DNA of 64,000 nucleotides from Thermoanaerobaculia bacterium (GTDB lineage: Bacteria > Acidobacteriota > Thermoanaerobaculia > Multivoradales > J023), in NCBI GenBank assembly GCA_030431255.1, contig JAUIJL010000004.1, forward strand, positions 186,001-250,000. Reading direction: 5' to 3'. The position numbers and the translations under genes are program-made. This document shows, one piece after another, positions 42,492 to 52,165 of the stretch. The stretch's first letter is position 1. Each line of letters begins with the position of its first letter. The notes beneath the pieces are model-generated. The model did no database searches. It was not told where the DNA came from and saw only the letters and a program-made list of their open reading frames with translations.

Positions 42492-44216
42492 TCAAAGCAC
42501 GGTTTCTTTGAGCACCTCTTCCATGCTGGTCATGCCGTCGCGGATTTTCTGCAGACCGCTGCCACGCAGGGTGATCATGCCGTTTTCAACGGCTTTGTCG
42601 CGCAGCTCGACGGAGGTGGCACCGGAGAGGATGAGGTCGCGCACGTCGTCGTCGACTTTCATCACCTCGTAGAGACCCACCCGGCCCTTGTAGCCGGTGT
42701 CGCCACAGGTTTCGCAGCCGCGACCCTTGAAGAGCTTCAGGGTGCGGGCCTCGCGCTCGGAGAAACCGACCGCCACCAGCTCCGCCGGGTTCACCTCGTA
42801 GGGCTCTTTGCAATAGGTGCAAATGCGCCGGACGAGACGTTGGGCCACCACCAGCTGCACCGAGGTCGCCACCAAGAACGGCTCAATGCCCATATTCATC
42901 AGACGGTTGATGGTGGAGGGAGCGTCGTTCGTGTGCAGGGTCGACAGCACCAAGTGACCGGTCAAGGCGGCTTTGATCGCCACCTCGGCGGTTTCAAAGT
43001 CGCGGATCTCACCCACCAGCACGATATTGGGATCTTGGCGCAGGAAGGAGCGCAGGGCGGCCGCGAAGTTGAGGCCGATCGACTCCTTCATCTGCACCTG
43101 GTTGATGCCCGCGAGGTTGAATTCCACGGGGTCTTCGGCGGTCATGATGTTGGTGTCGGGCTTGTTGACGTTGGACAACGCCGAATAAAGGGTATTGGTC
43201 TTGCCCGATCCCGTCGGTCCTGTGACCAACACCATGCCGTAGGGCTGATGGATGGCGAACTCGAATTTGCGCAGGGATTCCGGCTCGAAGCCCAGCTTGG
43301 TCATGTCGAGCATCAGCTTGTCGCTGTCGAGCAAGCGGAGCACGATTTTCTCGCCGAAGAGGGTCGGCAGAATCGACACGCGGTAGTCGAGCTCTTTTTC
43401 TTTGTTCTCGATCTTGGTTTTGATCTTGATACGGCCGTCTTGGGGCAGCCGCTTTTCCGCGATGTCGAGCTTCGACATGATCTTGATACGGCTGGTGATG
43501 GCCTCGCGCAGGCGCAGGGGCGGGTGCATCACCTCGTACAATTGGCCGTCGATCCGGTAGCGAACCCGATACTTCTTCTCGTAGGGCTCGACGTGGATGT
43601 CGGAAGCACCCCGTTTGATGGCGTCGGTGAGGATGATGTTCACCAAACGGACGACGGGCGCTTCGTCGGACTCTTCTTCGAGGGTATCGAGATCGAATTC
43701 ATCGGGCTCGTCCTCGAGCACCTCGAGATCGTCGCCCCCCAAGGGATCGTCGTCGAGCTCTTCCATCACTTTCTTGAGCTCGAGGGCGTGGCTGGCGCCG
43801 TAGTACTTCTCGATCGCCGCGCGAATGGCCGACTCGGACGCGATCACCGGCTCGACGTTGTAGCCGGTCATGAATTTGATGTCGTCCATGGCGAAGACGT
43901 TGGAGGGATCCAACATCGCGATGGTCACCTTCGCACCGGTTTTCGACACCGGCATGATGGTGTATTTGCGCGCCACGTCGGCGGGAATGATCTTCACCAC
44001 CGATTGGTCGATCTCGACCTGGGTCAAGTTGATCGCGGACACCCGGAACTGCTTAGAAAGGAACTCCACCAGCTCCGGTTCGGTGATCAGGCCCATTTTG
44101 ACCAAATTCGAGCCGAGGCGACCGCCTTCCTCTCTCTGTTTGCCCAGGGCCGTTCTTAGTTGATCCGGAGTGATTCTGCCGGCCTTGACCAGCAGGTCGC
44201 CCAATCTGTCACTCAT
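42492..44216 (-). CDS. pilB: type IV pilus assembly ATPase
   Basis: 574 residues; the GspE/PilB-type ATPase that drives pilus extension at the inner membrane. N-terminal GspE_N/MshEN-like domain: L-G-D-L-L-V-K-A-G-R-I, then L-L..A-I-N-L. Walker A G-P-T-G-S-G-K-T (about nt 43199-43222), Asp box A-S-D-I-H-V-E-P-Y, Walker B L-V-G-E-I-R-D, and His box T-G-H-L-V-L-S-T-L-H-T-N. A C-terminal C-T-Y-C..C-E-T-C zinc ribbon is intact, as is typical of PilB rather than PilT. It stands alone here, without pilC, pilT or minor pilins in the window. Confidence 0.93.
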   Translation of the reverse strand: MSDRLGDLLVKAGRITPDQLRTALGKQREEGGRLGSNLVKMGLITEPELVEFLSKQFRVSAINLTQVEIDQSVVKIIPADVARKYTIMPVSKTGAKVTIAMLDPSNVFAMDDIKFMTGYNVEPVIASESAIRAAIEKYYGASHALELKKVMEELDDDPLGGDDLEVLEDEPDEFDLDTLEEESDEAPVVRLVNIILTDAIKRGASDIHVEPYEKKYRVRYRIDGQLYEVMHPPLRLREAITSRIKIMSKLDIAEKRLPQDGRIKIKTKIENKEKELDYRVSILPTLFGEKIVLRLLDSDKLMLDMTKLGFEPESLRKFEFAIHQPYGMVLVTGPTGSGKTNTLYSALSNVNKPDTNIMTAEDPVEFNLAGINQVQMKESIGLNFAAALRSFLRQDPNIVLVGEIRDFETAEVAIKAALTGHLVLSTLHTNDAPSTINRLMNMGIEPFLVATSVQLVVAQRLVRRICTYCKEPYEVNPAELVAVGFSEREARTLKLFKGRGCETCGDTGYKGRVGLYEVMKVDDDVRDLILSGATSVELRDKAVENGMITLRGSGLQKIRDGMTSMEEVLKETVL

Positions 44217-44357
44217 TGAGACTTCCTTTCCAACGGAGAATGATCCGCGTCTGGATGAAACTGAGGGGGGAATAGCCGCGAATCGGAACGCTATTTTATA
44301 CAGCTACCGGCCAAAGGGCGGAATAGATGGACAAAACTACCTCGGATTCCCCTTTTT

Positions 44358-45524
44358 TCAGGAAACCGGAGACCCAAACCGCGAGCTTCGTCCTTCCTGG
44401 CGACGCAGGATTTCCAGGGCCTTCTCCGTCACCTGTTTCGGCGGGATCGACAGCAAACAGGCCCTCGGGCCGTCGAAACGCTTGTAGCAGTAGCTGCAAG
44501 GAAGCGGGTGAAACAGCACATGATCCAGCGCACGGTAGGGCCCGTTGCGATTGGGATCCGTCGGCCCGATGATCGACAACACCGGTGTCCCCAAGGCATG
44601 GGCGAGATGCACGGGACCGGTATCGCCACCGATCAGCAAGGAGGCGCCGCGAAGCAGGGCCGCCAGAAGATGGAAGTCCGTGGCGTCCACGGTGCGCGCC
44701 GCGCCGTCGCTCAGCTCGACGATCAGCTCGGCCCAGTGAAACTCGCCGGGGGCGCCGGGCAGCCAGACATCGAAGCCTTGCTCGTCCAGGTTGCGAGCCA
44801 CCTCCCCCCACCACTGGAGCGGATACATTTTATTGGCCCAACCGGCCCCAGCCTGGATCAAAACCAGGGGTCGACCGCTCCGGCTCTGTGCCTCGAAGAA
44901 GGCATCGGCTTCCGGAGGACGGCGGGTCAACAACTTGTGGCCCTCGAAGCTCACTTCACGGATCGCCTCATGTAGGCCGTCCTCGCCCGTCAGGCTCGCC
45001 AGGAGCGCCAAAGCCTGATCTACCGCGTGGACCCCGGGCTGGACGGCCTTCGTATCCACGGTTTCCTTCATCCAGCGGGCACTGGATCGTTCCCGTCGAC
45101 AGCTCTCCGACGCCCCGATGATGCGGTCGGCTCGGGACGCCCGGGCGAGAAATCCCCCTTTGTGGTTGCCCATCAGGTCGAAGGTCAGATCCGCTCTGAA
45201 GCTGCGGATCTCCGCAAGAGCCTGGCCGATTTCCGCTCGGATCGGCGCCGACCAAGGCTTCTTGCGCCAGGCCTTGGCGCGCACGGGAATCAGACGATGG
45301 ATGTCGGGATGACCTTCGAGTATCGGCGACCACACCTTTTCCACCACCCACCCGATCTCGGCCTTCGGCACCAGACGGCGGAGGGCGCTCAGGAAGGGAA
45401 GGCAATGCACGATGTCGCCCATGGCGCTGGTGCGAACCAGCAGGATCCGCTGGGGGGTGGCCGCACCCCACACAGTCGCCGCCGAGGAATTGCTCACGGG
45501 AGTCTCGATCGACGGTCGGCTCAA
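44358..45524 (-). CDS. glycosyltransferase family 9 (heptosyltransferase-like)
   Basis: 388 residues of the ADP-heptose:LPS heptosyltransferase family: R-I-L-L-V-R-T-S-A-M-G-D-I-V-H at the N-terminus, L-I-Q-A-G-A-G-W-A-N-K-M-Y-P in the middle, and I-G-G-D-T-G-P-V-H-L-A-H-A near residue 290. The H-x-L-P pattern after GDI favours a WaaC-type (heptosyltransferase I) role. Coupled by ATGA to rfaE2, which together with rfaE1 supplies ADP-heptose, so it likely adds heptose to the LPS inner core at the cytoplasmic face. Confidence 0.88.
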   Translation of the reverse strand: MSRPSIETPVSNSSAATVWGAATPQRILLVRTSAMGDIVHCLPFLSALRRLVPKAEIGWVVEKVWSPILEGHPDIHRLIPVRAKAWRKKPWSAPIRAEIGQALAEIRSFRADLTFDLMGNHKGGFLARASRADRIIGASESCRRERSSARWMKETVDTKAVQPGVHAVDQALALLASLTGEDGLHEAIREVSFEGHKLLTRRPPEADAFFEAQSRSGRPLVLIQAGAGWANKMYPLQWWGEVARNLDEQGFDVWLPGAPGEFHWAELIVELSDGAARTVDATDFHLLAALLRGASLLIGGDTGPVHLAHALGTPVLSIIGPTDPNRNGPYRALDHVLFHPLPCSYCYKRFDGPRACLLSIPPKQVTEKALEILRRQEGRSSRFGSPVS

Positions 45525-46000
45525 GGCAGAGCTTTGACCGTGGCGATGATGTCGCTGGTGTTGTGATCTTTGGGGTCGCCCACCAAGGCCGTCCGACCGC
45601 CGTAGGCCTTGACCACCGCGTATTCGGGCACCTGCTCCGGGGATCCGTAGTCGGGACCCTTGCAGTGGACATCCGGTTGTAGCTCCGAGAGCAGCGGCGC
45701 CGGAGAGTCACCGCTGAAGATCACCACGAAGTCCACCGGCTCCAGGGCGGCGAGCAGCTCGGCCCGCTCCGAGCCCGGCACCACCGGACGACCCGCGCCT
45801 TTCAGCTTTTCGACACTGGCGTCGTCGTTCAAGGCGACGATCAAATAGTCCCCCTGGGCCTTGGCGTCTTGCAAATAGCGGAGGTGGCCTACGTGCAGAA
45901 TGTCGAAATGGCCATTGGCGAACGCCACTGTTTCACCCGATTGCCGAATCTTCTCGACCTCGGTTTTTAGGCTGTCTTTATCGAGCACAGATCCCATCAT
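45521..46000 (-). CDS. rfaE2: D-glycero-beta-D-manno-heptose 1-phosphate adenylyltransferase
   Basis: 159 residues; cytidylyltransferase-fold enzyme that makes ADP-heptose. Nucleotide-binding motif is A-N-G-H-F-D-I-L-H-V-G-H (normally N-G-C-F-D-x-L-H-x-G-H), with V-C-K-G-P-D-Y and the C-terminal D-H-N-T-S-D-I-I-A-T (normally S-T-S-x-I). The His in place of the usual Cys in the first motif and the altered last motif are small departures. It shares a base with the end of rfaE1 and overlaps the GT9 gene, so the three act in order. Confidence 0.87.
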   Translation of the reverse strand: MMGSVLDKDSLKTEVEKIRQSGETVAFANGHFDILHVGHLRYLQDAKAQGDYLIVALNDDASVEKLKGAGRPVVPGSERAELLAALEPVDFVVIFSGDSPAPLLSELQPDVHCKGPDYGSPEQVPEYAVVKAYGGRTALVGDPKDHNTSDIIATVKALP

Positions 46001-47094
46001 CAGACTCCTTGAGGCTCGTCGAAGCTGAGGGCCTCGAGCAAGCTCGGATCCGAGGACACCGCTTCCTTGAGCTCCTCAGGGCTCAGGGTGGCCGTCCCCA
46101 TTTTCATCACCACCACGCCGCCGGCGTAATTGGCCAAACAAGCGGCTTCCAGGGGATTTGCTCCGGCTGCCAGCGCCAGGGCGAAGGTGCCGATGACCGT
46201 ATCTCCGGCGCCGGTGACATCGGCGACTTGATCGGTGCCGTGGACCGGTAGATGGGCCGCGCCCTGACTGCTGAAGAGCGTCATGCCCGAGCTGCCGCGG
46301 GTGATCAGCAGGAAATCGGCTTGCATCACCTCCAGGAGCTCGAAGCCGCCGATCAGCAGCTCCTCGGGCTCGTCGAGCGATCTGCCCAATAGATTCTCGG
46401 CCTCTTCCAAATTCGGCGTCGCCCCGGCCAGACCCACAAATTCCCCGAGCCGGTAGCGGCTGTCGCCCAGAATCGCCGGAAGGGCGGCATCGGGGCCATC
46501 CGCCGTCAACGCCTGCCGAAAGATCTCGATCATGCGGGGACGTACGGCGCCGTAGCCATAGTCGGACATCACCGCCGACCGGCTCCCCTTGCCATGGCTT
46601 CGGGCGAAGGCCAGCAGCTCGTCCACGTCTCGGTCCGTGGGATGCCATTCGTCTTCCAGGTCGTAGCGCACGATCTGCTGTTTGATGGCGTGACGTCCGC
46701 CGCCCAGCACGCGGGTTTTGGTGGGGGTTCGATAGTCGGAACGGACCAAGATCCCACCGGTATCGATGCCCCGCTGTTGGAAGATCTCGATCAGCTCACG
46801 ACCGGCGAGATCGTCACCCACGACGCCGAGAGGTTTGGCGTCGCCACCGAGGGCCGACACATTGGCCACCGCATTGGCCCCGCCGCCGGGAATCGTGGTT
46901 TCGCTGTCGAGGCTCAGGATGAGCACCGGCGCCTCGCGGCTGATACGTTTGGGGGTTCCGGAAATAAATCGGTCCGCCACCAAATCCACCAGCATCCACA
47001 CCGGACGGCCACGAAAGCGGTCGACCAGCTCGATCAGACGGTCGATGGACGGTCTCTTGAACGGACCTGAGGAGTTGGATGGGGGGGCGACCAT
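46000..47094 (-). CDS. rfaE1: D-glycero-beta-D-manno-heptose-7-phosphate kinase
   Basis: 364 residues of the PfkB/ribokinase family. R-I-S-R-E-A-P-V-L-I-L is close to the RISPEAPVPV signature of heptose-7-phosphate kinases. G-G-G-A-N-A-V-A-N-V-S-A-L-G-G and the anion hole D-V-T-G-A-G-D-T-V-I-G-T near residue 290 hold the catalytic Asp. In E. coli this kinase is fused to the adenylyltransferase (HldE); here they are separate adjacent genes. The N-terminal Asp motif reads L-V-D-L-V-A-D-R-F rather than V-G-D-V-M-L-D-R-Y. The ATG at 47094 has no clear ribosome site. Confidence 0.88.
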   Translation of the reverse strand: MVAPPSNSSGPFKRPSIDRLIELVDRFRGRPVWMLVDLVADRFISGTPKRISREAPVLILSLDSETTIPGGGANAVANVSALGGDAKPLGVVGDDLAGRELIEIFQQRGIDTGGILVRSDYRTPTKTRVLGGGRHAIKQQIVRYDLEDEWHPTDRDVDELLAFARSHGKGSRSAVMSDYGYGAVRPRMIEIFRQALTADGPDAALPAILGDSRYRLGEFVGLAGATPNLEEAENLLGRSLDEPEELLIGGFELLEVMQADFLLITRGSSGMTLFSSQGAAHLPVHGTDQVADVTGAGDTVIGTFALALAAGANPLEAACLANYAGGVVVMKMGTATLSPEELKEAVSSDPSLLEALSFDEPQGV

Positions 47095-47163
47095 GGGCCG
47101 CAGATTCTAGCAGGATCCGGCTGTCAGCCGATCAAAAGGCGAAAGGCGTCAAACCATGTCAGC

Positions 47164-48618
47164 TTATGAAGCCCCGCGACCGGTGAGCACCGCGGGAACG
47201 GTTTTGAGCAGGATCTTGAGGTCCAGCCACGGGGACCAGCTGTCGATGTATTGCAGGTCGAGCTCCATCCAACGGTCGAAATCCAGCTGGTTGCGACCGC
47301 TGACTTGCCAGAGGCAGGTGAGGCCCGGTTTCATGGACAGCCGGCGGCGCTGCCACCGCTGGTAGCGGGCGACCTCGTCGGGGATCGGTGGCCTCGGGCC
47401 CACCAGGCTCATATCACCGCGCAGGACGTTGAAGAGCTGGGGCAGTTCGTCGAGGCTGAATCGGCGCAGGAAGCGGCCCAAATTGGTGACCCGCGGGTCC
47501 TGCCTGAGCTTGAAGACCGGGCCGTCCATCTCGTTCAGATGCAGGAGATCGCCCTGATGATTCTCGGCACCCTCGACCATGGTGCGGATTTTGTACATGG
47601 TGAAGCGACGCCCGTTCAGGCCGCAGCGGGTTTGGGTGTAGAGCACCCGACCGCCTTCCGTCAGCTTGATCAAGAGCGCGATGCCGGCGATCACCGGCAA
47701 CGACAACACGATCAAGCTCGACGCCAGGATAACGTCCATGAGCCGTTTGAACGATAAAGCCGTGGGGCTTTCCGGCGCGGTAGAGAAGGTCAGCAGCGGC
47801 ACGCCGTCGAGCTCTTCCATCCTCGTTTGGGTCTTCACGTGGGGGAAGAGGTTGAGGGCGAAGCGGGTTCGGATGCCTTGCTCGTGCAGGGCCAGAAATA
47901 GATCTTCCATGCGGTCGAGCTCGCGACGGCTGACGCAGAAGAGCACGTCGTCCACTACCAAATCATCCACCAGGTTGGGGATGTCGTCGATGGTGCCCAA
48001 CAGCGGATAACGAGACGGGAACCACTCCGTAGTGGCGGTGGGATGGGACACGAAACCCAGAATCTTGAAGCCCCAGAAGCGGTGCTGCTGGATCGAATCC
48101 GCGAGGTCGATGGCGCCCGGGCTGGTGCCGACGATGAGCACCGTGCGGTAGTTGAAGCCGCGGTATCGCACGTAGCGGGAGAGGATCCGCAGAGCCAGCT
48201 TTTCGGTCAGCAGGAAGACGAAGCTCAACGCACCGACCAAGAAAATCCACAAACGGCTGAGCTCGTCGGTGCCGAGCACCATCTCGTCCAAGCGCAGCAA
48301 GAAGATGGTCAGGGCAAAGATCGCCACGCCGAGGGCGCTGACCTTCAGGATGCCCTTCGACTCTTCCACCAAGGGCACGGTCCGGTGGGATCGATATGTG
48401 TCGGAGCCGAGCAACAAGGCGCCCCAAACCAAGATCACGAACGGCAAAAGCGGGAGGTAGGTGGCGAGGGGATAGAAGGGGGCCGGAAAGGCGTCTGGAA
48501 ATACCGAAGGCAATCCCGCCGCCCGCAGCCACCATGCGCCGAGGAAGGCCGTCGCCACCAACAGCAGGTCGACGAGGAAGACGCAGGTGGCAATGAGGCG
48601 AGATTGCTCTTTTAGCAT
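47164..48618 (-). CDS. polyprenyl-phosphate glycosylphosphotransferase (exopolysaccharide initiation)
   Basis: 484 residues. Four or five N-terminal helices, then a Rossmann-like CoA_binding_3 region ([10 protein letters not shown]), a further helix near residue 290, and the C-terminal bacterial sugar transferase domain: [38 protein letters not shown] and L-V-G-P-R-P-P. It transfers a sugar-1-phosphate to undecaprenyl phosphate as the first step of O-antigen or exopolysaccharide synthesis. GAGG precedes the start. The 208-bp gap upstream holds a CTAGATCTAG palindrome (48710-48719) but no gene. Confidence 0.92.
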   Translation of the reverse strand: MLKEQSRLIATCVFLVDLLLVATAFLGAWWLRAAGLPSVFPDAFPAPFYPLATYLPLLPFVILVWGALLLGSDTYRSHRTVPLVEESKGILKVSALGVAIFALTIFLLRLDEMVLGTDELSRLWIFLVGALSFVFLLTEKLALRILSRYVRYRGFNYRTVLIVGTSPGAIDLADSIQQHRFWGFKILGFVSHPTATTEWFPSRYPLLGTIDDIPNLVDDLVVDDVLFCVSRRELDRMEDLFLALHEQGIRTRFALNLFPHVKTQTRMEELDGVPLLTFSTAPESPTALSFKRLMDVILASSLIVLSLPVIAGIALLIKLTEGGRVLYTQTRCGLNGRRFTMYKIRTMVEGAENHQGDLLHLNEMDGPVFKLRQDPRVTNLGRFLRRFSLDELPQLFNVLRGDMSLVGPRPPIPDEVARYQRWQRRRLSMKPGLTCLWQVSGRNQLDFDRWMELDLQYIDSWSPWLDLKILLKTVPAVLTGRGAS

Positions 48619-48826
48619 GGCTCATCCTCATGAAAATGGGGTTTCGCTCGGGCCCAAACGGATCTACTTTGTTGAATTAGCACGTGAAGAATCCTAGCCT
48701 AAACACTCTCTAGATCTAGCAGAAGTCGAATTTTGGGCGTGGGCAGAGCCCCTCTTGCGAAAATTCTAACCCAAACTGTAAAGAATGGGAATGCTTTTGA
48801 AGCATACGACATGCGATGCGCCACGC

Positions 48827-50032
48827 TCAATCGGCCATCTCCGAGAAGAGTTGCTGATACTCCTGGGTCACCGCGTCCCACGAGTAACGCTCTTGCGCCC
48901 TCTCGGCGGACCGTCGACCTCTCTCCAGCGCTTCATCGGGGTGATCGAGAACCCATTGCATCGCCTGGCTGAGGGTAGCGGGCTGTTGCGCTTGAAAGTA
49001 GATGGCGGGCTCGCCGGCCACCTCTCGGTTTTCGGGGGCGTCATTGACCAACAAACAATTGCCGTACCCCATAGCTTCGACCAGGGCCGGATGGGTGCCA
49101 CCCACTTCCGTGGCCTGGATGTACGCCAGAGCCCCCGACTGCAGCTCCCGGTATCCTTCGCCGTAAATGGCTCCCGGAAAGAGCACTCGCGAATCCGCGC
49201 GCTCGCGAAATGAGCGGATGAAGTCGTCGGCATAGGGCGCGTCACCCACCATCACCAACGGCAAGTCGCCGGAGACGTCGCGATAGGCGGTCACCAGCTT
49301 GTCCGGATTATTCTCGGGCTCGAAGCGACTGACGTAAAGAAAGAACTTTCCCGGCTCCAATCCCAGTCGATCCAGGACCCCCAGGGTCGAAGGCAGCCGC
49401 GGGTCGACGCCGTAGGTGATCATGCGTGAGTCGGCACCATAACGGCTTTGGTAATGCGCTTGGATCACGTCGGCGTCAGTGACCAAAACCGTCGGCAAAA
49501 AACACGCGAGCCGCTCCGAAAGGGCGTAGACCCAGCGACCCAGGGCTCCCCATTTGGCCCGCCGCTTCTCGATGCCGTCGACGTGTAGTGCCGTGGGAAT
49601 TCCCGTCCAACGGGTGATGGGCACGAAGAGGGCGTTGGCCGAGTTCACCACCAACACCGCGTCGTATCGAGCGAAGGCCGCGTGCAGGCTCGACAGCAGG
49701 GTGTGCACCGGGGTGTCGAGGTATTTGGTCCGGAGGGTCGGCAACACCACCAAGCGAGCCCCCAGATGCTCTCGCTCGTCGGGACGGGTGTAGTGGGAGC
49801 GACAGTACACCGTGACGTGATGGCCCAAGGCCACCAGCCGACCCGCGATCTCCTCCATGAAGGTTTCGTACCCACCATAGCGGGCGGGAATGCCTCGGCT
49901 ACCCAGGAGCGCGATCTTCAGACCACGGCGTTCCCGTCCGGGCTCTGCCGGAAGGGTTTCTTTGAGACCGGAATCCTTGGGAACGGAGGGTTCCAGCTCA
50001 GAGGGTCCCTGCTCGGATGGATTCAACGCCAT
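48827..50032 (-). CDS. DUF1972/GT4 glycosyltransferase
   Basis: 401 residues. After a hydrophilic start of about 35 residues the protein shows L-G-S-R-G-I-P-A-R-Y-G-G-Y-E-T-F, the hallmark of DUF1972 (rhamnosyltransferase-like) GT-B enzymes. The GT4 C-terminal half follows with Y-V-S-R-F-E-P-E-N-N-P-D and E-V-G-G-T-H-P-A-L-V-E-A-M-G-Y-G-N. It likely extends the glycan begun by the neighbouring glycosylphosphotransferase. The 275 bp between this start and the Spy-like gene holds a GGCGGG..CCCGCC hairpin near 50242-50255 and no gene that I can support. Confidence 0.88.
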   Translation of the reverse strand: MALNPSEQGPSELEPSVPKDSGLKETLPAEPGRERRGLKIALLGSRGIPARYGGYETFMEEIAGRLVALGHHVTVYCRSHYTRPDEREHLGARLVVLPTLRTKYLDTPVHTLLSSLHAAFARYDAVLVVNSANALFVPITRWTGIPTALHVDGIEKRRAKWGALGRWVYALSERLACFLPTVLVTDADVIQAHYQSRYGADSRMITYGVDPRLPSTLGVLDRLGLEPGKFFLYVSRFEPENNPDKLVTAYRDVSGDLPLVMVGDAPYADDFIRSFRERADSRVLFPGAIYGEGYRELQSGALAYIQATEVGGTHPALVEAMGYGNCLLVNDAPENREVAGEPAIYFQAQQPATLSQAMQWVLDHPDEALERGRRSAERAQERYSWDAVTQEYQQLFSEMAD

Positions 50033-50307
50033 GGGCTTTCTTTTTCGCAGGACCTTGAAGGACTGACAATAGGTCCGAGTGGTTTAGAGGACGGACGGCT
50101 GACGGATCCAGCCGGAGGATCCGAGGGTGGTGTGGCTATGGACTAGACGGTGAGTGACGGTGGGCCGTACACCCTTCCGAGACATGAGCAACTCAAGGTG
50201 CGGCGGCCGGGTCCAACAGGGCCCGCTGCCCCCTGCCCTTCCAAAGGCGGGCCCCCGCCGGACCGCTAGTTTCTGCCCACTTCGCCGACGATGCAAGAGA
50301 GACGAGA

Positions 50308-50955
50308 TCATCCCCTCGGCCGGCCCCGACGTGACCGTCGGCGAAAACGCTCCTCGGGCCCTTCCCCTTGCTCCATGAGCTGCCGACGTAATTTGTGAAT
50401 CCTCGCCATGAAACGGCGGAATTTGCGGTCTTGCTCCGGATCCAAGAGCTCCCGGGTGGCGAAATAGTTGGCGATGAAGGCCTGCTCAAGCTCGGATTGG
50501 CTTTGCCCCACCTCCCCGACCCAATGCTCCGCCCGACCCCGCTCCGGCGACGGGGACGTGAGCTCTCGACGAAGCCCCGCGCGAGCTGTCCTGAGCCGAT
50601 CCCTGCCTTCCACGGATCGATGGAAAAAATCCCGTTGAATCTCCAAAAAGGTATCTCGCCTGTCGTCCTTCAGCCCCAGCTCGTCCGCCATACGGTTGAC
50701 GATGCGCTCCAACCGGCGGGGCGCGATACCAAGATCCGATCGTCTTAGATCGCCCGCGACCCGATCCGCCGGATCGCTCGAGTTTCCCGCGGAGGCACCC
50801 GCCGGATCCCCTTCGGCTTGCTCCACCACGGCGGACGAACGCTCGCCTTGGGTCTTGGAGGCCAGCCATCCGGCCAACACTCCGATATTGATGCCCACCG
50901 ACAGCATCAAGACCCACATCCACCACCACCGTTTTCCCAACTGCTGGTTGCTCAC
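50308..50955 (-). CDS. Spy/CpxP-like periplasmic protein with membrane anchor
   Basis: 215 residues from GTG 50955, with AGGAG 8 bases upstream, overlapping the anti-sigma stop (GTGA). An N-terminal helix (W-M-W-V-L-M-L-S-V-G-I-N-I-G-V-L) is followed by a helical domain rich in Arg and Glu, with L-G-L-K-D-D-R-R-D-T-F and a L-D-P-E-Q-D-R-K-F-R-R-F element. These resemble the LTxxQ-type repeats of Spy/CpxP and heavy-metal sensor proteins. A very basic tail ends it. Third gene of an ECF sigma operon; probable envelope-stress sensor or chaperone. Confidence 0.7.
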   Translation of the reverse strand: MSNQQLGKRWWWMWVLMLSVGINIGVLAGWLASKTQGERSSAVVEQAEGDPAGASAGNSSDPADRVAGDLRRSDLGIAPRRLERIVNRMADELGLKDDRRDTFLEIQRDFFHRSVEGRDRLRTARAGLRRELTSPSPERGRAEHWVGEVGQSQSELEQAFIANYFATRELLDPEQDRKFRRFMARIHKLRRQLMEQGEGPEERFRRRSRRGRPRG

Positions 50956-51434
50956 GTCCCGTTCTCCTGCTCGTCGCCCAGCCCCCCACTGGAGGCTTCG
51001 AGGGCTCGCCAATACAAATCCGCCGAGGTCGGCTCCGCCGCAAGAAACAGGTCCCCGTCCGCGGACGGCTCAGAGACCTCGGGGGGAGGGCCGAACCCGG
51101 ACGTGGACACCAGCAATCCCATGACCAAACCGACCGCCAGGGACGCCAGGGATCCCGCTTTGATCCACACCGGAGCCGCAAACCAGCCGGCCACGCCCGG
51201 ATCCCGCTCCCGTCGACGCCGAATCTCCGACAGGATCCTCGAGGTCTGGTCGGGCACCTTCGGCTCCCCGATCGGCGGCGAAAGCGCCGACCATGTGGAC
51301 CGCAATTGCCGCAGGGCTGCGCGCAGCTGCTCATCCTCATCCAGTCGTTCTTTGAGCCGCCGGCGGGCCGCCTCGTCAAGCTCCCCGGCCACATAGCGCA
51401 TCAGCAACTTGATGTCTCGATCTCTAACCGCCAT
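50952..51434 (-). CDS. anti-sigma factor-like membrane protein
   Basis: 160 residues from ATG 51434, with AAGGGG 6 bases upstream. The N-terminal helical part (L-M-R-Y-V-A-G-E-L-D-E-A-A-R-R-R-L) matches the sigma-binding domain of ECF anti-sigma factors, but the H-x3-C-x2-C zinc motif is absent. A single transmembrane helix (about residues 93-113, A-S-L-A-V-G-L-V-M-G-L-L) precedes a short acidic periplasmic tail. It overlaps the sigma factor gene by 11 bp, which supports the anti-sigma role. Confidence 0.78.
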   Translation of the reverse strand: MAVRDRDIKLLMRYVAGELDEAARRRLKERLDEDEQLRAALRQLRSTWSALSPPIGEPKVPDQTSRILSEIRRRRERDPGVAGWFAAPVWIKAGSLASLAVGLVMGLLVSTSGFGPPPEVSEPSADGDLFLAAEPTSADLYWRALEASSGGLGDEQENGT

Positions 51435-52092
51435 GTCCAACCCCTTGTTGAATGCCGAGGGCTTGTAAACGCCGCATGGCGCGAACCAAGCGACTCTCCA
51501 CCGCACTTTCCGTAATGCCCAAGGTCTGGGAAATCTCTCGATAGGACAACCCTTCGAGCTTCGCCAGCACCAACACCGACCGCTGATTCAAGGGCAATCG
51601 ATCGATGGCTGCTTTGACCTGGGCCCAACGACGACGGTCCGCCAACCGCTGCTCCGCGTCCGGCCCGGAGTCGGCTGGATCCCACTCCGCGGCGGGCGCC
51701 TCACCCTGAGCTTTCGGCGCGAGCTCCGCCAACGACAAGAAGGTCGCCAGCTTGCGACGCCGCAGGCGGTTCAAACAATGGTTGACCGCGATCCGATACA
51801 ACCAGGTCGACACCTTGGCATTGGGACGAAAGGCCGAGCATCCCCGATAGGCCTTGAGAAACACTTCTTGGGTGGCCTCGCCGGCGTCCTCGGAGCTACC
51901 CAACATGCGCTCGCACAATCGCCACAACCTCGGCTGGTGGCGCTCCACGAGCACACCGAAGGACTCCACATCACCCTCGGCAACACGGAGCAAAATCGGT
52001 AGGTCGGGGTCCTGGAGGACTTCGGCAGACTGCGTCACATGTGTTGAAACACGCCGGATCTGGATTTCCTGCGGGGAATTTTCAAATTTCAC
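51424..52092 (-). CDS. ECF-type RNA polymerase sigma factor
   Basis: 222 residues. Region 2: F-G-V-L-V-E-R-H-Q-P-R-L-W-R-L, A-T-Q-E-V-F-L-K-A-Y-R-G and F-R-P-N-A-K-V-S-T-W-L-Y-R-I-A-V-N-H (the -10 recognition part). Region 4: L-P-L-N-Q-R-S-V-L-V-L-A-K-L-E-G-L-S-Y-R-E-I-S-Q-T-L-G-I-T-E-S-A-V-E (a helix-turn-helix for the -35), described here in parts. Start GTG 52092 has no strong ribosome site, and an internal GTG is possible. Operon with anti-sigma and Spy-like genes implies envelope-stress control. Confidence 0.92.
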   Translation of the reverse strand: MKFENSPQEIQIRRVSTHVTQSAEVLQDPDLPILLRVAEGDVESFGVLVERHQPRLWRLCERMLGSSEDAGEATQEVFLKAYRGCSAFRPNAKVSTWLYRIAVNHCLNRLRRRKLATFLSLAELAPKAQGEAPAAEWDPADSGPDAEQRLADRRRWAQVKAAIDRLPLNQRSVLVLAKLEGLSYREISQTLGITESAVESRLVRAMRRLQALGIQQGVGHGG

Positions 52093-52165
52093 CGAGAACC
52101 TGCGGCAAGCCCGGGGCTAAGGCTCACCCACGGGATCGGCGATGTCGCCGGTCAGGCCGGGTCGG

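Noticed and set aside
42438-44159. A long open frame opposite pilB
   Set aside because: Antisense shadow of a strongly conserved ATPase; His/Val-rich product without family signal.
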